Made by a program: the position numbers and the translations under genes. Of a DNA stretch of 64,000 nt, positions 53,369-62,655 are shown piece by piece (within the stretch, counting starts at the first letter, position 1; every line of letters starts with the position of its first letter). The DNA comes from Sphingomonadaceae bacterium (lineage in GTDB: Bacteria; Pseudomonadota; Alphaproteobacteria; Sphingomonadales; Sphingomonadaceae), in the NCBI GenBank assembly GCA_947451145.1, contig CANFXW010000016.1, forward strand, positions 1 through 64,000, read 5' to 3'. The notes under the pieces were generated by a model. It did no database searches and had not been told where the DNA came from. It was given only the letters and a program-made list of their open reading frames with translations.

Positions 53369-54661
53369 ATGCAACACGAAGAGCGTCCTTTCGGGTTCTG
53401 GATGGCCACAGCACTGGTTATCGGCGGGGTGATCGGCGCGGGAATATTCGTGTTGCCCAGCCAGATGGCGGTGTTTGGCTGGACCGGAGTGGCGGCCTGG
53501 TTGCTGGGCGGCGGCGGAGCGATCGTGATTGCCCGCGTTCTTGCCTCGGTAGCAGAAGCGCGACCGGAGGAACCGGGGCTGATGGCCGTAATCGGCGAGG
53601 TTCTGGGGCCCATCGCGGGCCTGATCAACGGCTGGGGGGCCTGGGTCAGCTATTGGTGTGCCAATGCCTATATCGCGCTGACATCGGTGCGATATGCGTC
53701 CGACCTGTGGCCGTTTATGGCGAAGACCCCATTTCATCAGGCCGCCAGCGCGTCGGTGCTGATTGCCGGTCTTACCTGGCTCAATCTTGTCGGCCTCAAG
53801 GCTTCCGGTCGTTTTCAAGTGGTGACGACCCTGCTCAAACTGATGCCACTGGTTGCGGTGATCGCGATCCTCGCCCGGTTGGCCTTGAGCGATCCCGGCG
53901 CCTTTGGCGCCCAGCCGCACGCCCCATTTCAGCCATCCAGCCTTTTTGCCGCCACCACGCTCGCCTTTGTCGCCATCATCGGATTTGAAACCGCCAGCAT
54001 CGCTGCCCAGCGCGTGCGCAATCCTGAACGCAATGTTCCGCTCGCAACCATGAGCGGGGTGGTGTTGAGCTGCCTGATCTATGTCGTGGTCTGCACCGGG
54101 GTAAGCTTTATCCTGCCGCAGGAGACGGTTGCCGCTTCGAATGCGCCTATCGCGCTGTTCATCGCCAGCTATTGGGGAAGTTGGGCGGGCCATGCGGTTG
54201 CGGCGTTTGCCGTGATCTCGACAGTGGGCGGGCTGAACGTTTGGATCATGCTGCAAGGCGAGGTCCCTCTGGCCCTGGCCCGCGCTGGCATGCTGCCGGG
54301 CTGGCTGGCGCGCACCAACGCCGGGGACATTGCTGTTGCGCCAATGGCTTTGGCCAGCACGCTGTCCATTCTGATCCTGCTGGTTGGCGGCTGGACCGAT
54401 GGGACCGGGCTGATGGACCTGATGCTGAAGCTGACGGCCGCATCGGGCATATGGCTCTACATATTCGCCTGCCTGACGGCACTTAAGCTCGGCGTACGGC
54501 GGATCCTGTCGGTTCTGGGGCTGCTGTTCTCGGTGGCCATCCTCTATGGAGCCGGCCTTGAAACCGTATCGCTCAGTATCGCACTGATGCTGGCTGCCTT
54601 GCCTCTCTACTATCTTGCCCGGCGCGGGACCGCTGCGCGCGCCGAAAGCATGGCAAGCTGA
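53369..54661 (+). CDS. APC-family amino-acid permease
   Basis: A 430-residue transporter with about twelve helices. The first helix has VIGGVIGAGIFVLPSQ, the unwound substrate-binding GxG segment of APC permeases. Other features are FETASIAAQRVRNPERNVP and ISTVGGLNVWIM. It resembles AdiC/arginine-type permeases in general layout. It lies upstream of the TonB receptor and the Pls/PosA-type synthetase on the same strand and could supply their amino-acid monomer or export product; that link is inferred. Confidence 0.86.
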   Translation: MQHEERPFGFWMATALVIGGVIGAGIFVLPSQMAVFGWTGVAAWLLGGGGAIVIARVLASVAEARPEEPGLMAVIGEVLGPIAGLINGWGAWVSYWCANAYIALTSVRYASDLWPFMAKTPFHQAASASVLIAGLTWLNLVGLKASGRFQVVTTLLKLMPLVAVIAILARLALSDPGAFGAQPHAPFQPSSLFAATTLAFVAIIGFETASIAAQRVRNPERNVPLATMSGVVLSCLIYVVVCTGVSFILPQETVAASNAPIALFIASYWGSWAGHAVAAFAVISTVGGLNVWIMLQGEVPLALARAGMLPGWLARTNAGDIAVAPMALASTLSILILLVGGWTDGTGLMDLMLKLTAASGIWLYIFACLTALKLGVRRILSVLGLLFSVAILYGAGLETVSLSIALMLAALPLYYLARRGTAARAESMAS

Positions 54662-54678
54662 TACAAATTGGACAGTTT

Positions 54679-54696
54679 CGTTGCAATTTTGCAACG
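54679..54696. promoter_or_regulatory. 18-bp palindromic operator candidate upstream of TonB receptor
   Basis: CGTTGCAA-TT-TTGCAACG is an inverted repeat, 8-bp arms around two bases, 18 bases after the permease stop and 100 bases before the receptor ATG. TTGCAA (54681) and CATATT (54705) lie 18 bases apart and could be its promoter. No regulator gene is adjacent. Confidence 0.5.
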
Positions 54697-54796
54697 CGAT
54701 CCAGCATATTCGCGCCGCACCTGCGAGATGCCTTGACGGCGCCACGTCGGGAAACCACGCCTTGGGAATAGTGCCATCCAACCAACGGGAAGCTCC

Positions 54797-57319
54797 ATGC
54801 AAATTTTCCGCCGCAGCCAAGCGTTTGCCATCCTCCTCGCATCGACTGCCCTCGCGGCTCCGGCTTTCGCGCAAAGCGGCCCGGCGGATGGGGCGAGCTC
54901 CGGTGAAGATAACGGCGTCATCATCGTCACGGCACAGAAGCGTTCGGAAAACATGCAGAGTGTGCCGATCTCGATTCAGGCACTGGGCACCAAGAAGCTC
55001 GACGAACTCAACATCAGCGATTTCACTTCCTATGCCCAGCAACTGACCTCGGTATCGTTCCAGGCACTCGGCGGAACCCCGGGAACCAACGTGGTCTATA
55101 TGCGCGGCGTGGCTTCCGGCGGCGATGGCAACCACTCTGGATCGCTGCCTTCGGTGGGCGTCTACCTTGATGAGCAGCCGGTCACGACGATTGGTGGCAA
55201 CCTCGATATTCATATCTACGACATCGCCCGCATCGAAAGCCTCGCCGGACCGCAGGGCACGCTCTATGGCGCATCGTCGGAAGCCGGTACGATCCGCATC
55301 ATCACCAACAAGCCGAGTGCCTCGGGCTTTGAAGGCCGGGTCGATGCCGAGCTGAACACGGTCCACAAGGGTGGCGCCGGCGGTAAGCTGGAAGGCATGA
55401 TCAATGCCCCGCTTTCAGCCAATGCAGCGCTGCGCGTTGTCGGCTTCTATCAGCGCGATGCCGGCTTCATCGATAATGTCGCGGGCAAGCGCTGCTTTCT
55501 GCCGGCAGTTGGCGGCATCTGCGTCACCAACCCCGCCTTCGTGAAGGAAAACTACAACGACACCGAAATCTATGGTGGCCGCGCCGCGCTCAAGGTCGAT
55601 CTTGACGACAACTGGACGGTGACCCCGCAGGTTACCTACCAGAACACCGCAAGCCACGGCTCCTACGGCTATGACCCCAAGGTCGGCGACCTGCAGGTTC
55701 AGCACTTCTATCCGGAATACCGCAGTGACAAGTTCATTCAGGCGGCGCTGACCATCGAGGGCAAGATCGGTAACTGGGACCTGACCTATTCGGGCAACTA
55801 CCTTGATCGCAAGGATGCCTCGTCAAGCGACTACACCGATTATTCCGAAGCCTATGACTCGCTATATTCCTCGGTTGGCGGCATCGCGGGCTATTTCTAT
55901 GTGACCAATGCTGCCGGCGCGACGATTGATCCGCGCCAGAACGTGCTGGGCACCGATCACTTCCGCAAGATGAGCCAGGAACTGCGCATCGCCTCGCCTA
56001 GCAGCAACAGCCTGCGCTTCGTTGGCGGGCTGTTCTATCAGCGCCAGTCTAACGAGATCCATCAGGATTACCGGATCCCCGGCCTGGCCCCGGCCATGTC
56101 GGTCAATGGCAGCCCGGGCACTTTGTGGCTGACCCAGCAACACCGCGTTGATCGCGACTATGCCGCCTTCGGCGAGCTGAGCTATGATGTTGCGCCCACG
56201 GTTACCCTGACCGCTGGTGCCCGTCTGTTCAAGTATGACAACACGCTGATCGGCTTCTTCGGGTTCGGCCGCGATCCTAGCGGCAACTATACTTCAACGC
56301 CCTATAACGGCGCGGGAAGCTCGCGCACCGGCGTGGCTGGCTGCTTCACCAGCACCGGCGCTCGCGTGCGTGCTGCGGCAACAGGCGGGGCGATTACGCT
56401 GGCTCCGGCTGCGGTCGCGGGCAGCCCCTGCACCAATCTGGGCGTCTGGAACAACGGTATTATCGATCCGGTACGTGCCAAGGATACCGGCGTAACCTGG
56501 CGCTTCAACGCTACCTGGAAGCCGGCTGACGGCATCATGCTCTATGCCACGGCATCCAAGGGCTTCCGTCCCGGCGGCATCAACCGCCGCGCCGACGTGC
56601 CGCCCTATAGCGCAGACTTCCTGATCAACTATGAGCTCGGCTGGAAAACCACGCTGGCACCCGGCCTGCGCTTCAACGGCGCAGTGTTCCAGCAGAACTG
56701 GAAGAAGTTCCAGTTCTCGTTCCTCGGTGCGAACAGCTTCACCGAGATTCACAATGGCCCCGATGCCCGGATTCAAGGCGTCGAAATGGACCTCAGCTAT
56801 AACGGCGGTCCGCTGACGCTGAACCTTGGCGGTTCGTATACCGATGCGAAGACGACCAAGAACCTCTGCCTGTTTGACGATCCAACTTACGCTTGCACCG
56901 CTGCTGGCAATCTGGTTTCCGCGCCGAAGGGCACCCGTCTGCCGATCACCCCGCAGTGGAAGCTGTCCGGCACGGCGCGCTATTCGGTTCCGGTGGGTTC
57001 GGCCAAGGTTTACGGCCAGCTCAACGCCACCTACCAGAGCAGTGCCTCCAGCGACATTCGCACGGCAGTTTACGAGGTGTTCTCGGGCAATGTGATAAAC
57101 CCGGCAACAAAGCTTGGCGATATCAAGGGTTTTGGTCTGGTGAACTTCTCGCTGGGTAGCGAATTTGGCAACTATTCGCTTGAGGTATTCGTCGACAACA
57201 TATTCGATGAACGCGGCCAGCTTTCACGTTTCCAGGAATGCGGATCGTGCGGCCAGCGGCCCTATATTGTCACCACAACGCCGCGGACGATCGGGATCAA
57301 GGGCGGAGCGAAGTTCTAA
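54797..57319 (+). CDS. TonB-dependent receptor
   Basis: An 840-residue outer-membrane receptor. The signal peptide (residues 1-25, AFAQ) is followed by the TonB-box region GVIIVTAQKRSENMQSVPIS, a plug with YMRGVASGGDGNHSGSLPS and GPQGTLYGASSEAGTIRIIT, and a barrel closing with IGIKGGAKF. The plug type is common in sphingomonad receptors for plant or aromatic compounds rather than classic siderophores; no STN domain is present. GGGAAGC precedes the ATG. It lies 72 bp upstream of the NRPS-like gene. Confidence 0.9.
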   Translation: MQIFRRSQAFAILLASTALAAPAFAQSGPADGASSGEDNGVIIVTAQKRSENMQSVPISIQALGTKKLDELNISDFTSYAQQLTSVSFQALGGTPGTNVVYMRGVASGGDGNHSGSLPSVGVYLDEQPVTTIGGNLDIHIYDIARIESLAGPQGTLYGASSEAGTIRIITNKPSASGFEGRVDAELNTVHKGGAGGKLEGMINAPLSANAALRVVGFYQRDAGFIDNVAGKRCFLPAVGGICVTNPAFVKENYNDTEIYGGRAALKVDLDDNWTVTPQVTYQNTASHGSYGYDPKVGDLQVQHFYPEYRSDKFIQAALTIEGKIGNWDLTYSGNYLDRKDASSSDYTDYSEAYDSLYSSVGGIAGYFYVTNAAGATIDPRQNVLGTDHFRKMSQELRIASPSSNSLRFVGGLFYQRQSNEIHQDYRIPGLAPAMSVNGSPGTLWLTQQHRVDRDYAAFGELSYDVAPTVTLTAGARLFKYDNTLIGFFGFGRDPSGNYTSTPYNGAGSSRTGVAGCFTSTGARVRAAATGGAITLAPAAVAGSPCTNLGVWNNGIIDPVRAKDTGVTWRFNATWKPADGIMLYATASKGFRPGGINRRADVPPYSADFLINYELGWKTTLAPGLRFNGAVFQQNWKKFQFSFLGANSFTEIHNGPDARIQGVEMDLSYNGGPLTLNLGGSYTDAKTTKNLCLFDDPTYACTAAGNLVSAPKGTRLPITPQWKLSGTARYSVPVGSAKVYGQLNATYQSSASSDIRTAVYEVFSGNVINPATKLGDIKGFGLVNFSLGSEFGNYSLEVFVDNIFDERGQLSRFQECGSCGQRPYIVTTTPRTIGIKGGAKF

Positions 57320-57332
57320 AAAGGTTGCGCGA

Positions 57333-57353
57333 CCCTGCCGGTTGGCGGCAGGG
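57333..57353 (+). other. Hairpin between TonB receptor and synthetase
   Basis: CCCTGCC (57333-57339) pairs with GGCAGGG (57347-57353) around a 7-base loop. No T-run follows, so it is more likely an mRNA processing or attenuation point than a terminator. Confidence 0.3.
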
Positions 57354-57390
57354 CGGCAGCCAATGGAACTGAAGTCCGGGGTGAACTGGG

Positions 57391-60300
57391 GTGGATAAGG
57401 CAGCGCGGCAGGGCATCCTGCTCCATGAGGTGTTCGCCGCGACTGCGCGCGAACACCCGCGCCGGATCGCCATCGAAGTCCCCCCAGGTGCAAACCGCCC
57501 CGATAGAGTCAAGGTAAGCTATGCCGAGGTCGATACTGCGGCAGACGAGCTCGCGGCGCGTCTGCGTCCGTTGATTTCCGGCGAATGTATCGTCGCGATC
57601 CATCTGCCACGAAAGTCGCCTGATCTTTATATCGCCCAATTGGCCGTACTTAAGGCCGGCGCTGCCTTCACTTGCATAGATCCGGCCTTTCCGCCCGAGC
57701 GCGCGGCGGAGATTCTGGACGATTCCGGGGCCGTTGCCCTGCTGCGTCCCGGCGGAGAAGGGGGCAAAACCGAAATCGCCGCTTTGGGCGAGGTGCAGGC
57801 CGCAGCCGGCCACACTGCAACCAGCACTTCGCTCGCCTACGTCATCTACACCAGCGGCACGACCGGACGGCCAAAGGGCGTGATGATCGAGCATGGCAGC
57901 ATCATCAATCTGGTCGCCAGCGATGTTGCCCACTTCGGCCTTGGGCCGCAGGACCGGGTCGTGCAGGGATCATCGGCGGCCTATGATTCCTCGATTGAGG
58001 AAGTGTGGCTGGCCTTTGCGGTCGGCGCGACGCTGGTTGTCATGGATGATCAGGCAGCGCGGCTTGGGCCTGACCTTGTCGACTGGTTGCGTGACGAGCG
58101 GGTGACAGTGTTTTGCCCGCCGCCCACGCTGCTCCGGACCACCGGCTGCACCAACCCAGAAGTCGCGCTGCCCGAATTGAAGCTGCTCTATGTCGGCGGC
58201 GAGGCCTTGCCGCTCGATATCGCCGAAACCTGGTCGCGCGGCTCCCGTCTGGTGAACGGCTATGGGCCGACGGAATGCACGGTAACCTGCCTGCGCGCCG
58301 ATGTGATCCCCGGGCAGCCGGTAGCGATTGGCGTTCCAGTGAGTAGTGCCAGCGCCTTGGTACTCGACGAAGTGGGGCAGGAGGTCGCCCCCGGCACCAA
58401 AGGAGAGCTGCACATCGCCGGCCCCGGCCTCGCGCGCGGCTATTGGCGCAGCCCTGAGCTAACCGCGCAGAAGTTCATCACCCATCCGCAATTCGGGCGG
58501 ATCTATCGCACCGGTGACCTTGTTCACCGCGATGCCGATGGCAATCACTTCTACCATGGCCGTATCGATTCACAGGTAAAGTTGCGCGGCTATCGCATTG
58601 AACTGGGCGAAATCGAGGAGCGGCTGGCGGCTTGCCCCGGCGTTCGCGCTGCCGGTTGCCGGGTGCAGGATGCCGGGGGAGCGCAGGCGCTCACTGCCTT
58701 TGTCGTGGTTGATGAACCGGGCGCTCCGCCGAGCGAAACTGATCTCAAGGCCGAGTTGGCACGGGTGCTGCCAGGATACATGGTCCCGCGCCAAATCGCC
58801 GTTATCGAGGCTCTGCCCGTCACGATCGGCGGCAAGCTTGATCGCGCCAAATTGCCGCTGCTGGCACTCGATCACACGGCCCCTGCTGATCCGGGTGTTC
58901 GCCCGCGTGATGCGATGGAGCAAAAGATCGAGGCAGCGGTCGCCGATATCCTGAAGCGTCCGAACGGCGTTTCGGTGCTGGATGACTTCTTCGATCTTGG
59001 CGGCGATTCACTCAGCGCCGCTATGCTGGTGACCCTGCTGCGGGACGATCCCGCGACGGACTGGGTGACGGTAAGCGACATCTACGAAGCGCGCAGTGTT
59101 GCCGAACTGGCGAAGCTGGCTGGCAAGGCCCCGGCCCGTTCCGAGCTGGAAGAATCGCAGCCCTTCCCTTTGCCCGGTCAAAATCTGCTGCTGGTTTCAT
59201 TGGTGCAGGCGGCATGGCTGCTGGTGGTGTTAATGGTGGGTGGATTTGCCACCTGGCTGATCAGCTTCGAGATCCTGCCGCGCCTCCTTTCCAGCATGGG
59301 GCTGATAACCTTCATCCTGTTGATGCCACTGCTGTCGGCGCTCGGCTTTGCCATATACACCCCGCTCGCCGCCTTGCTGGCGATTGCAACCAAGCGCCTG
59401 CTGGTGGGTCGTTACACGCCGATGCGCGTTCCGGTTTGGGGTCCATTCTATCTGCGCCACTGGATCGTGCAGCAAACGGTTCGGCTGCTGCCCTGGCGGG
59501 TGCTGGAAGGCACGATCGCCCAACAGATGATCCTGCGCGGTCTCGGTGCAAGGATCGGCGCGCGGGTGCATATCCACCGCGGTGTAGACTTGCGACGCGG
59601 CGGCTGGGATCTGCTCGAGATCGGTGATGATGCTACGCTGAGCCAGGAAGCCATGCTGCGTCTGACCGAGCTGGATCGCGGACATCTGCTGATCGCGCCG
59701 ATCACTATCGGGCGGGGAGCCGTTCTGGAAACCCGGGCGGGTATGTCTGGCGATACGGCGATTGGAGCGGGAGCCTGCCTCGCTGCGCTCTCGTCGCTGT
59801 CTCCAGGCCAGCGCATCCCGGATGGCGAGCTATGGGACGGCGTACCTGCAGCCCGTATTGGCGAGGTTACTCCGCCGCCGGAACTGACACACAGAGCGCG
59901 GGTCTATTCGCCCGCCCTCCACGGACAGCTCACGCTGGCTGCCGAAGGCCTGCTGGCCATGGTGATCGCCCTGCCGGCTGAGCTGTTGGTTGTTCTGCTA
60001 TGCCGTCTTCTGGGGATCGACAGCTGGGCGCTGTGGCACTGGCTCTATCACCCCACGGCAGACCTGAAGCTCTGGGCGATATTGCTCACCACCACTGTGC
60101 TGACGGTTCCGATAACCGTGATCTGGTCGGCCACGGTTTCCCGCCTGCTCGGCACAGTGCGGCCCGGCGTGATTAGCCGCTGGAGCCTTGGCTACATTCG
60201 GGTCTGGCTAAAGACGGGTCTGCTGATACGGGCCAGCGATTGGCTGAGCGGCACGCTGTTCTGGCCCCTATGGCTGCGGCTGGCGGGGATGGAGATCGGC

Positions 60301-61308
60301 CAAGGCAGCGAGATCAGCACGATCATCGATGTCGTGCCCGAACTGGTCGAGATCGGCGGCGGAACCTTCTTCGCCGATGGCATCTATCTTGGCGGGCCGC
60401 TGATCCAGCAAGGCACCGTAACGCTGGCGAACACGCGGCTTGGCAGCAACACCTTCCTTGGCAACCACGTCGTCATTCGCGCGGGCCAACAATTGCCCGA
60501 TGATATCCTGATCGGCATTTCAACACCCGCCGATGCCCGCCGCATCCGGCCGGGCACCTCGTGGTTTGGCCATCCTTCATTCGAATTGCCGCGGCGTGAG
60601 GTGGTTGAGGTTGACCGCACGCTGACGCATGAGCCTTCGCTGATCCGTTACATCGACCGCCTGTTCTGGGAGGCTTTGCGCTTTGCCCTGCCGATTGGCC
60701 CGCTGCTCATCACGATCGCGTGGTTTGCCGGGGTCTCGGCCATGGCGCCACACTTCAGCGGTGTTGCCTTCTTCCTGATGGCCCTGCCCGTGGCTACTTT
60801 CCTCAGCGCGGCCGCCTTGTGCCTTGCTGTCCTGCTGGTCAAATGGGGCCTGCTGGGCAGGGTCAAGCCCGGCCAGCATGCATTGTGGTCATGCTGGGCC
60901 AGTCGCTGGGACTTTTTCTATGTCGTCTGGGGCAAGTACGCGCGGCACGTGCTCGAACTGCTGGAAGGTACACTATTCCTCAACGCCTACCTCCGGCTGA
61001 TCGGCATGAAGATCGGCAGGCGCGTGGTTCTGGGACCGGGCTTTGCGCAGGTTGTCGATCCGGACATGCTCGCGCTGGGTGATGGCGCAACGGTCAGCGC
61101 GATTTTTCAGGCGCACACCTTTGAAGACCGCGTGTTGAAGATTGACTACGTGACGGTTGGCGCCGGCGCGACGCTTTCTGCCGCGACAGTGCCGCTTTAC
61201 GGTGCGGTGATCGGCAATTCCTGCTGGGTAGGTCCGCACAGCGTCATCATGAAGCAGGAACACCTGTTGCCCGGCCGCCGCTATCAGGGCGCACCAACGC
61301 GGTCTTGA
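57391..61308 (+). CDS. Pls/PosA-family single-module nonribosomal peptide synthetase
   Basis: A 1305-residue membrane enzyme, close to the length of epsilon-poly-L-lysine synthetase. The adenylation domain (about residues 1-490) has TSGTTGRPKG and GYGPTE; substrate-pocket residues by hand alignment to PheA are Asp199 and Ser200, then Glu203. The carrier domain is marked by Ser540 in LGGDSLS. Three pairs of transmembrane helices (about 598-670, 850-918, 1100-1150) separate three acyltransferase-like beta-helix domains. There is no condensation or thioesterase domain. Pls and PosA make amino-acid homopolymers by repeated peptide bonding; an acidic pocket Glu fits a basic amino acid, but this is inference. 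The start is GTG at 57391. Confidence 0.9.
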   Translation: MDKAARQGILLHEVFAATAREHPRRIAIEVPPGANRPDRVKVSYAEVDTAADELAARLRPLISGECIVAIHLPRKSPDLYIAQLAVLKAGAAFTCIDPAFPPERAAEILDDSGAVALLRPGGEGGKTEIAALGEVQAAAGHTATSTSLAYVIYTSGTTGRPKGVMIEHGSIINLVASDVAHFGLGPQDRVVQGSSAAYDSSIEEVWLAFAVGATLVVMDDQAARLGPDLVDWLRDERVTVFCPPPTLLRTTGCTNPEVALPELKLLYVGGEALPLDIAETWSRGSRLVNGYGPTECTVTCLRADVIPGQPVAIGVPVSSASALVLDEVGQEVAPGTKGELHIAGPGLARGYWRSPELTAQKFITHPQFGRIYRTGDLVHRDADGNHFYHGRIDSQVKLRGYRIELGEIEERLAACPGVRAAGCRVQDAGGAQALTAFVVVDEPGAPPSETDLKAELARVLPGYMVPRQIAVIEALPVTIGGKLDRAKLPLLALDHTAPADPGVRPRDAMEQKIEAAVADILKRPNGVSVLDDFFDLGGDSLSAAMLVTLLRDDPATDWVTVSDIYEARSVAELAKLAGKAPARSELEESQPFPLPGQNLLLVSLVQAAWLLVVLMVGGFATWLISFEILPRLLSSMGLITFILLMPLLSALGFAIYTPLAALLAIATKRLLVGRYTPMRVPVWGPFYLRHWIVQQTVRLLPWRVLEGTIAQQMILRGLGARIGARVHIHRGVDLRRGGWDLLEIGDDATLSQEAMLRLTELDRGHLLIAPITIGRGAVLETRAGMSGDTAIGAGACLAALSSLSPGQRIPDGELWDGVPAARIGEVTPPPELTHRARVYSPALHGQLTLAAEGLLAMVIALPAELLVVLLCRLLGIDSWALWHWLYHPTADLKLWAILLTTTVLTVPITVIWSATVSRLLGTVRPGVISRWSLGYIRVWLKTGLLIRASDWLSGTLFWPLWLRLAGMEIGQGSEISTIIDVVPELVEIGGGTFFADGIYLGGPLIQQGTVTLANTRLGSNTFLGNHVVIRAGQQLPDDILIGISTPADARRIRPGTSWFGHPSFELPRREVVEVDRTLTHEPSLIRYIDRLFWEALRFALPIGPLLITIAWFAGVSAMAPHFSGVAFFLMALPVATFLSAAALCLAVLLVKWGLLGRVKPGQHALWSCWASRWDFFYVVWGKYARHVLELLEGTLFLNAYLRLIGMKIGRRVVLGPGFAQVVDPDMLALGDGATVSAIFQAHTFEDRVLKIDYVTVGAGATLSAATVPLYGAVIGNSCWVGPHSVIMKQEHLLPGRRYQGAPTRS

Positions 61309-61367
61309 TCCGGCCATGACGGCTGAAAGGTCAACGCGCGATGTCGTTTGGCGCAAATCCCGATTGC

Positions 61368-62624
61368 TCACACAGGATAGCGCCGCCGCATCGCGTTGTA
61401 ACGCGCCCAAAGTTCTGCCTTTCGCTCCTCGAGGCCAGACCTTTGCGCATCGGCTGGCATGTGGCTTTCAAGGTCAGCAGCCTTGACCACCGTCGTCTTG
61501 AAATTGGGCACGTGGCGGGAATGGACGTTGCGGAAGTTGATGATGCCGGCCGTATAGCCCTGGTTGTCGATCCAGTTTGAATAGCCGGGGTCATTGGCGG
61601 ACAGCACTAGTCGGATCTTGCCATCGGAATCCACTGCCGTGCGGCTGGGTGTGTAGCTGACGTGACGGTAAAGATAGTCCATCGAATTGCCGAACATGGA
61701 TTCGCTGGTGATCATCCAGAAGCCGTCATAGGCATCGAATTCCAGGATCAGCGCTTCGTCGTTCTGCAGTGACCAGTGCATCATGGTGATCAGTCGCCCG
61801 CGGCGAAGATCGCGCGCCTCGGTTTCGGCAGACCATGGCTTCTGCTCGGCGATGTTCTTGCCTTTGAACTCGTTGAGCGCCAGCGGATCGATCTGGTCGC
61901 CCGATTCCCAGACCCAGTCCGGCCAGAAATCGACGCAATCGTAAACGAAGTCACCGGCCCAGCGCATGGCTTCGATCATCTCCGGCACAGAGGTCATCGG
62001 GCGCGGCGTGTCCATGTCGACGCGCTCGATGCGGTAGCTTGCGGGCACTTCATCAAAGCTGTCAAAATACTGGCGCAGGAACAGTTTGCGGCTGCCCTTG
62101 GTGGTTGGCAGCCAGTTCTGCCCCTGCTTTTCGCCGCCGATGTAGAGTTCAAACGATCCGTCCCAGTTGGTGACGAGTTCATGACCGAACAGGTTGGCCT
62201 CGGGCGTGTCGCCGAAGGGTTCGTGCAGGATGCGCGCCTCGGTGCCATAGGCATCGGCACTGCGCGGCCCCTGCACGGTGACGTTCCACATACGGCAGGT
62301 GCCCTTGTTGCCGGTGATGCGGTAAACCGATTCCCCGTCGATCCACGCCTGCATGTAGATGCAATCGGCATTGTCCGATCCCAATTTGCGCGTGGGTGAG
62401 CAGAAGACCTGAAGCGCCGGATACCTGGTATTCTTGGTCTCCAGCGCCAGATCGAAGGCCTGGCTGAGGTTTTGCGTAAGATAGCGATAGCCATCAACGC
62501 GCTGCAGCGCTGTCGCCGGGTTGAGATCCTTGTAGATCAGATCGGCCGCGCCTTTCAGCCGCTCGCAAAATGCGTCCCACGCTTCTTTGAGGTCCTTGTC
62601 GATAGGCGATGCGCCATAAGCCAT
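61368..62624 (-). CDS. DUF1214-domain protein
   Basis: A 418-residue cytoplasmic-looking protein. The C-terminal half carries the DUF1214 pattern YRHVSYTPSRTAVDSDGKIRL (20 shown: YRHVSYTPSRTAVDSDGKIR) and DPGYSNWIDNQGYTAGIIN. No signal peptide is present. Family function is unknown. It is the last gene of a minus-strand run with the TIM-barrel isomerase and a sulfotransferase, 31 bases after the isomerase. Confidence 0.82.
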   Translation of the reverse strand: MAYGASPIDKDLKEAWDAFCERLKGAADLIYKDLNPATALQRVDGYRYLTQNLSQAFDLALETKNTRYPALQVFCSPTRKLGSDNADCIYMQAWIDGESVYRITGNKGTCRMWNVTVQGPRSADAYGTEARILHEPFGDTPEANLFGHELVTNWDGSFELYIGGEKQGQNWLPTTKGSRKLFLRQYFDSFDEVPASYRIERVDMDTPRPMTSVPEMIEAMRWAGDFVYDCVDFWPDWVWESGDQIDPLALNEFKGKNIAEQKPWSAETEARDLRRGRLITMMHWSLQNDEALILEFDAYDGFWMITSESMFGNSMDYLYRHVSYTPSRTAVDSDGKIRLVLSANDPGYSNWIDNQGYTAGIINFRNVHSRHVPNFKTTVVKAADLESHMPADAQRSGLEERKAELWARYNAMRRRYPV

Positions 62625-62655
62625 GTTCTGCTCCTCAGGGGTCTGTCTTGGTGGT

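Noticed and set aside
53357..55366. A 669-residue open frame on the minus strand across the permease and receptor
   Set aside because: It is antisense to two clear family members, is Arg/His/Gln-rich without any domain, and has no ribosome site. High GC makes such long antisense frames common.
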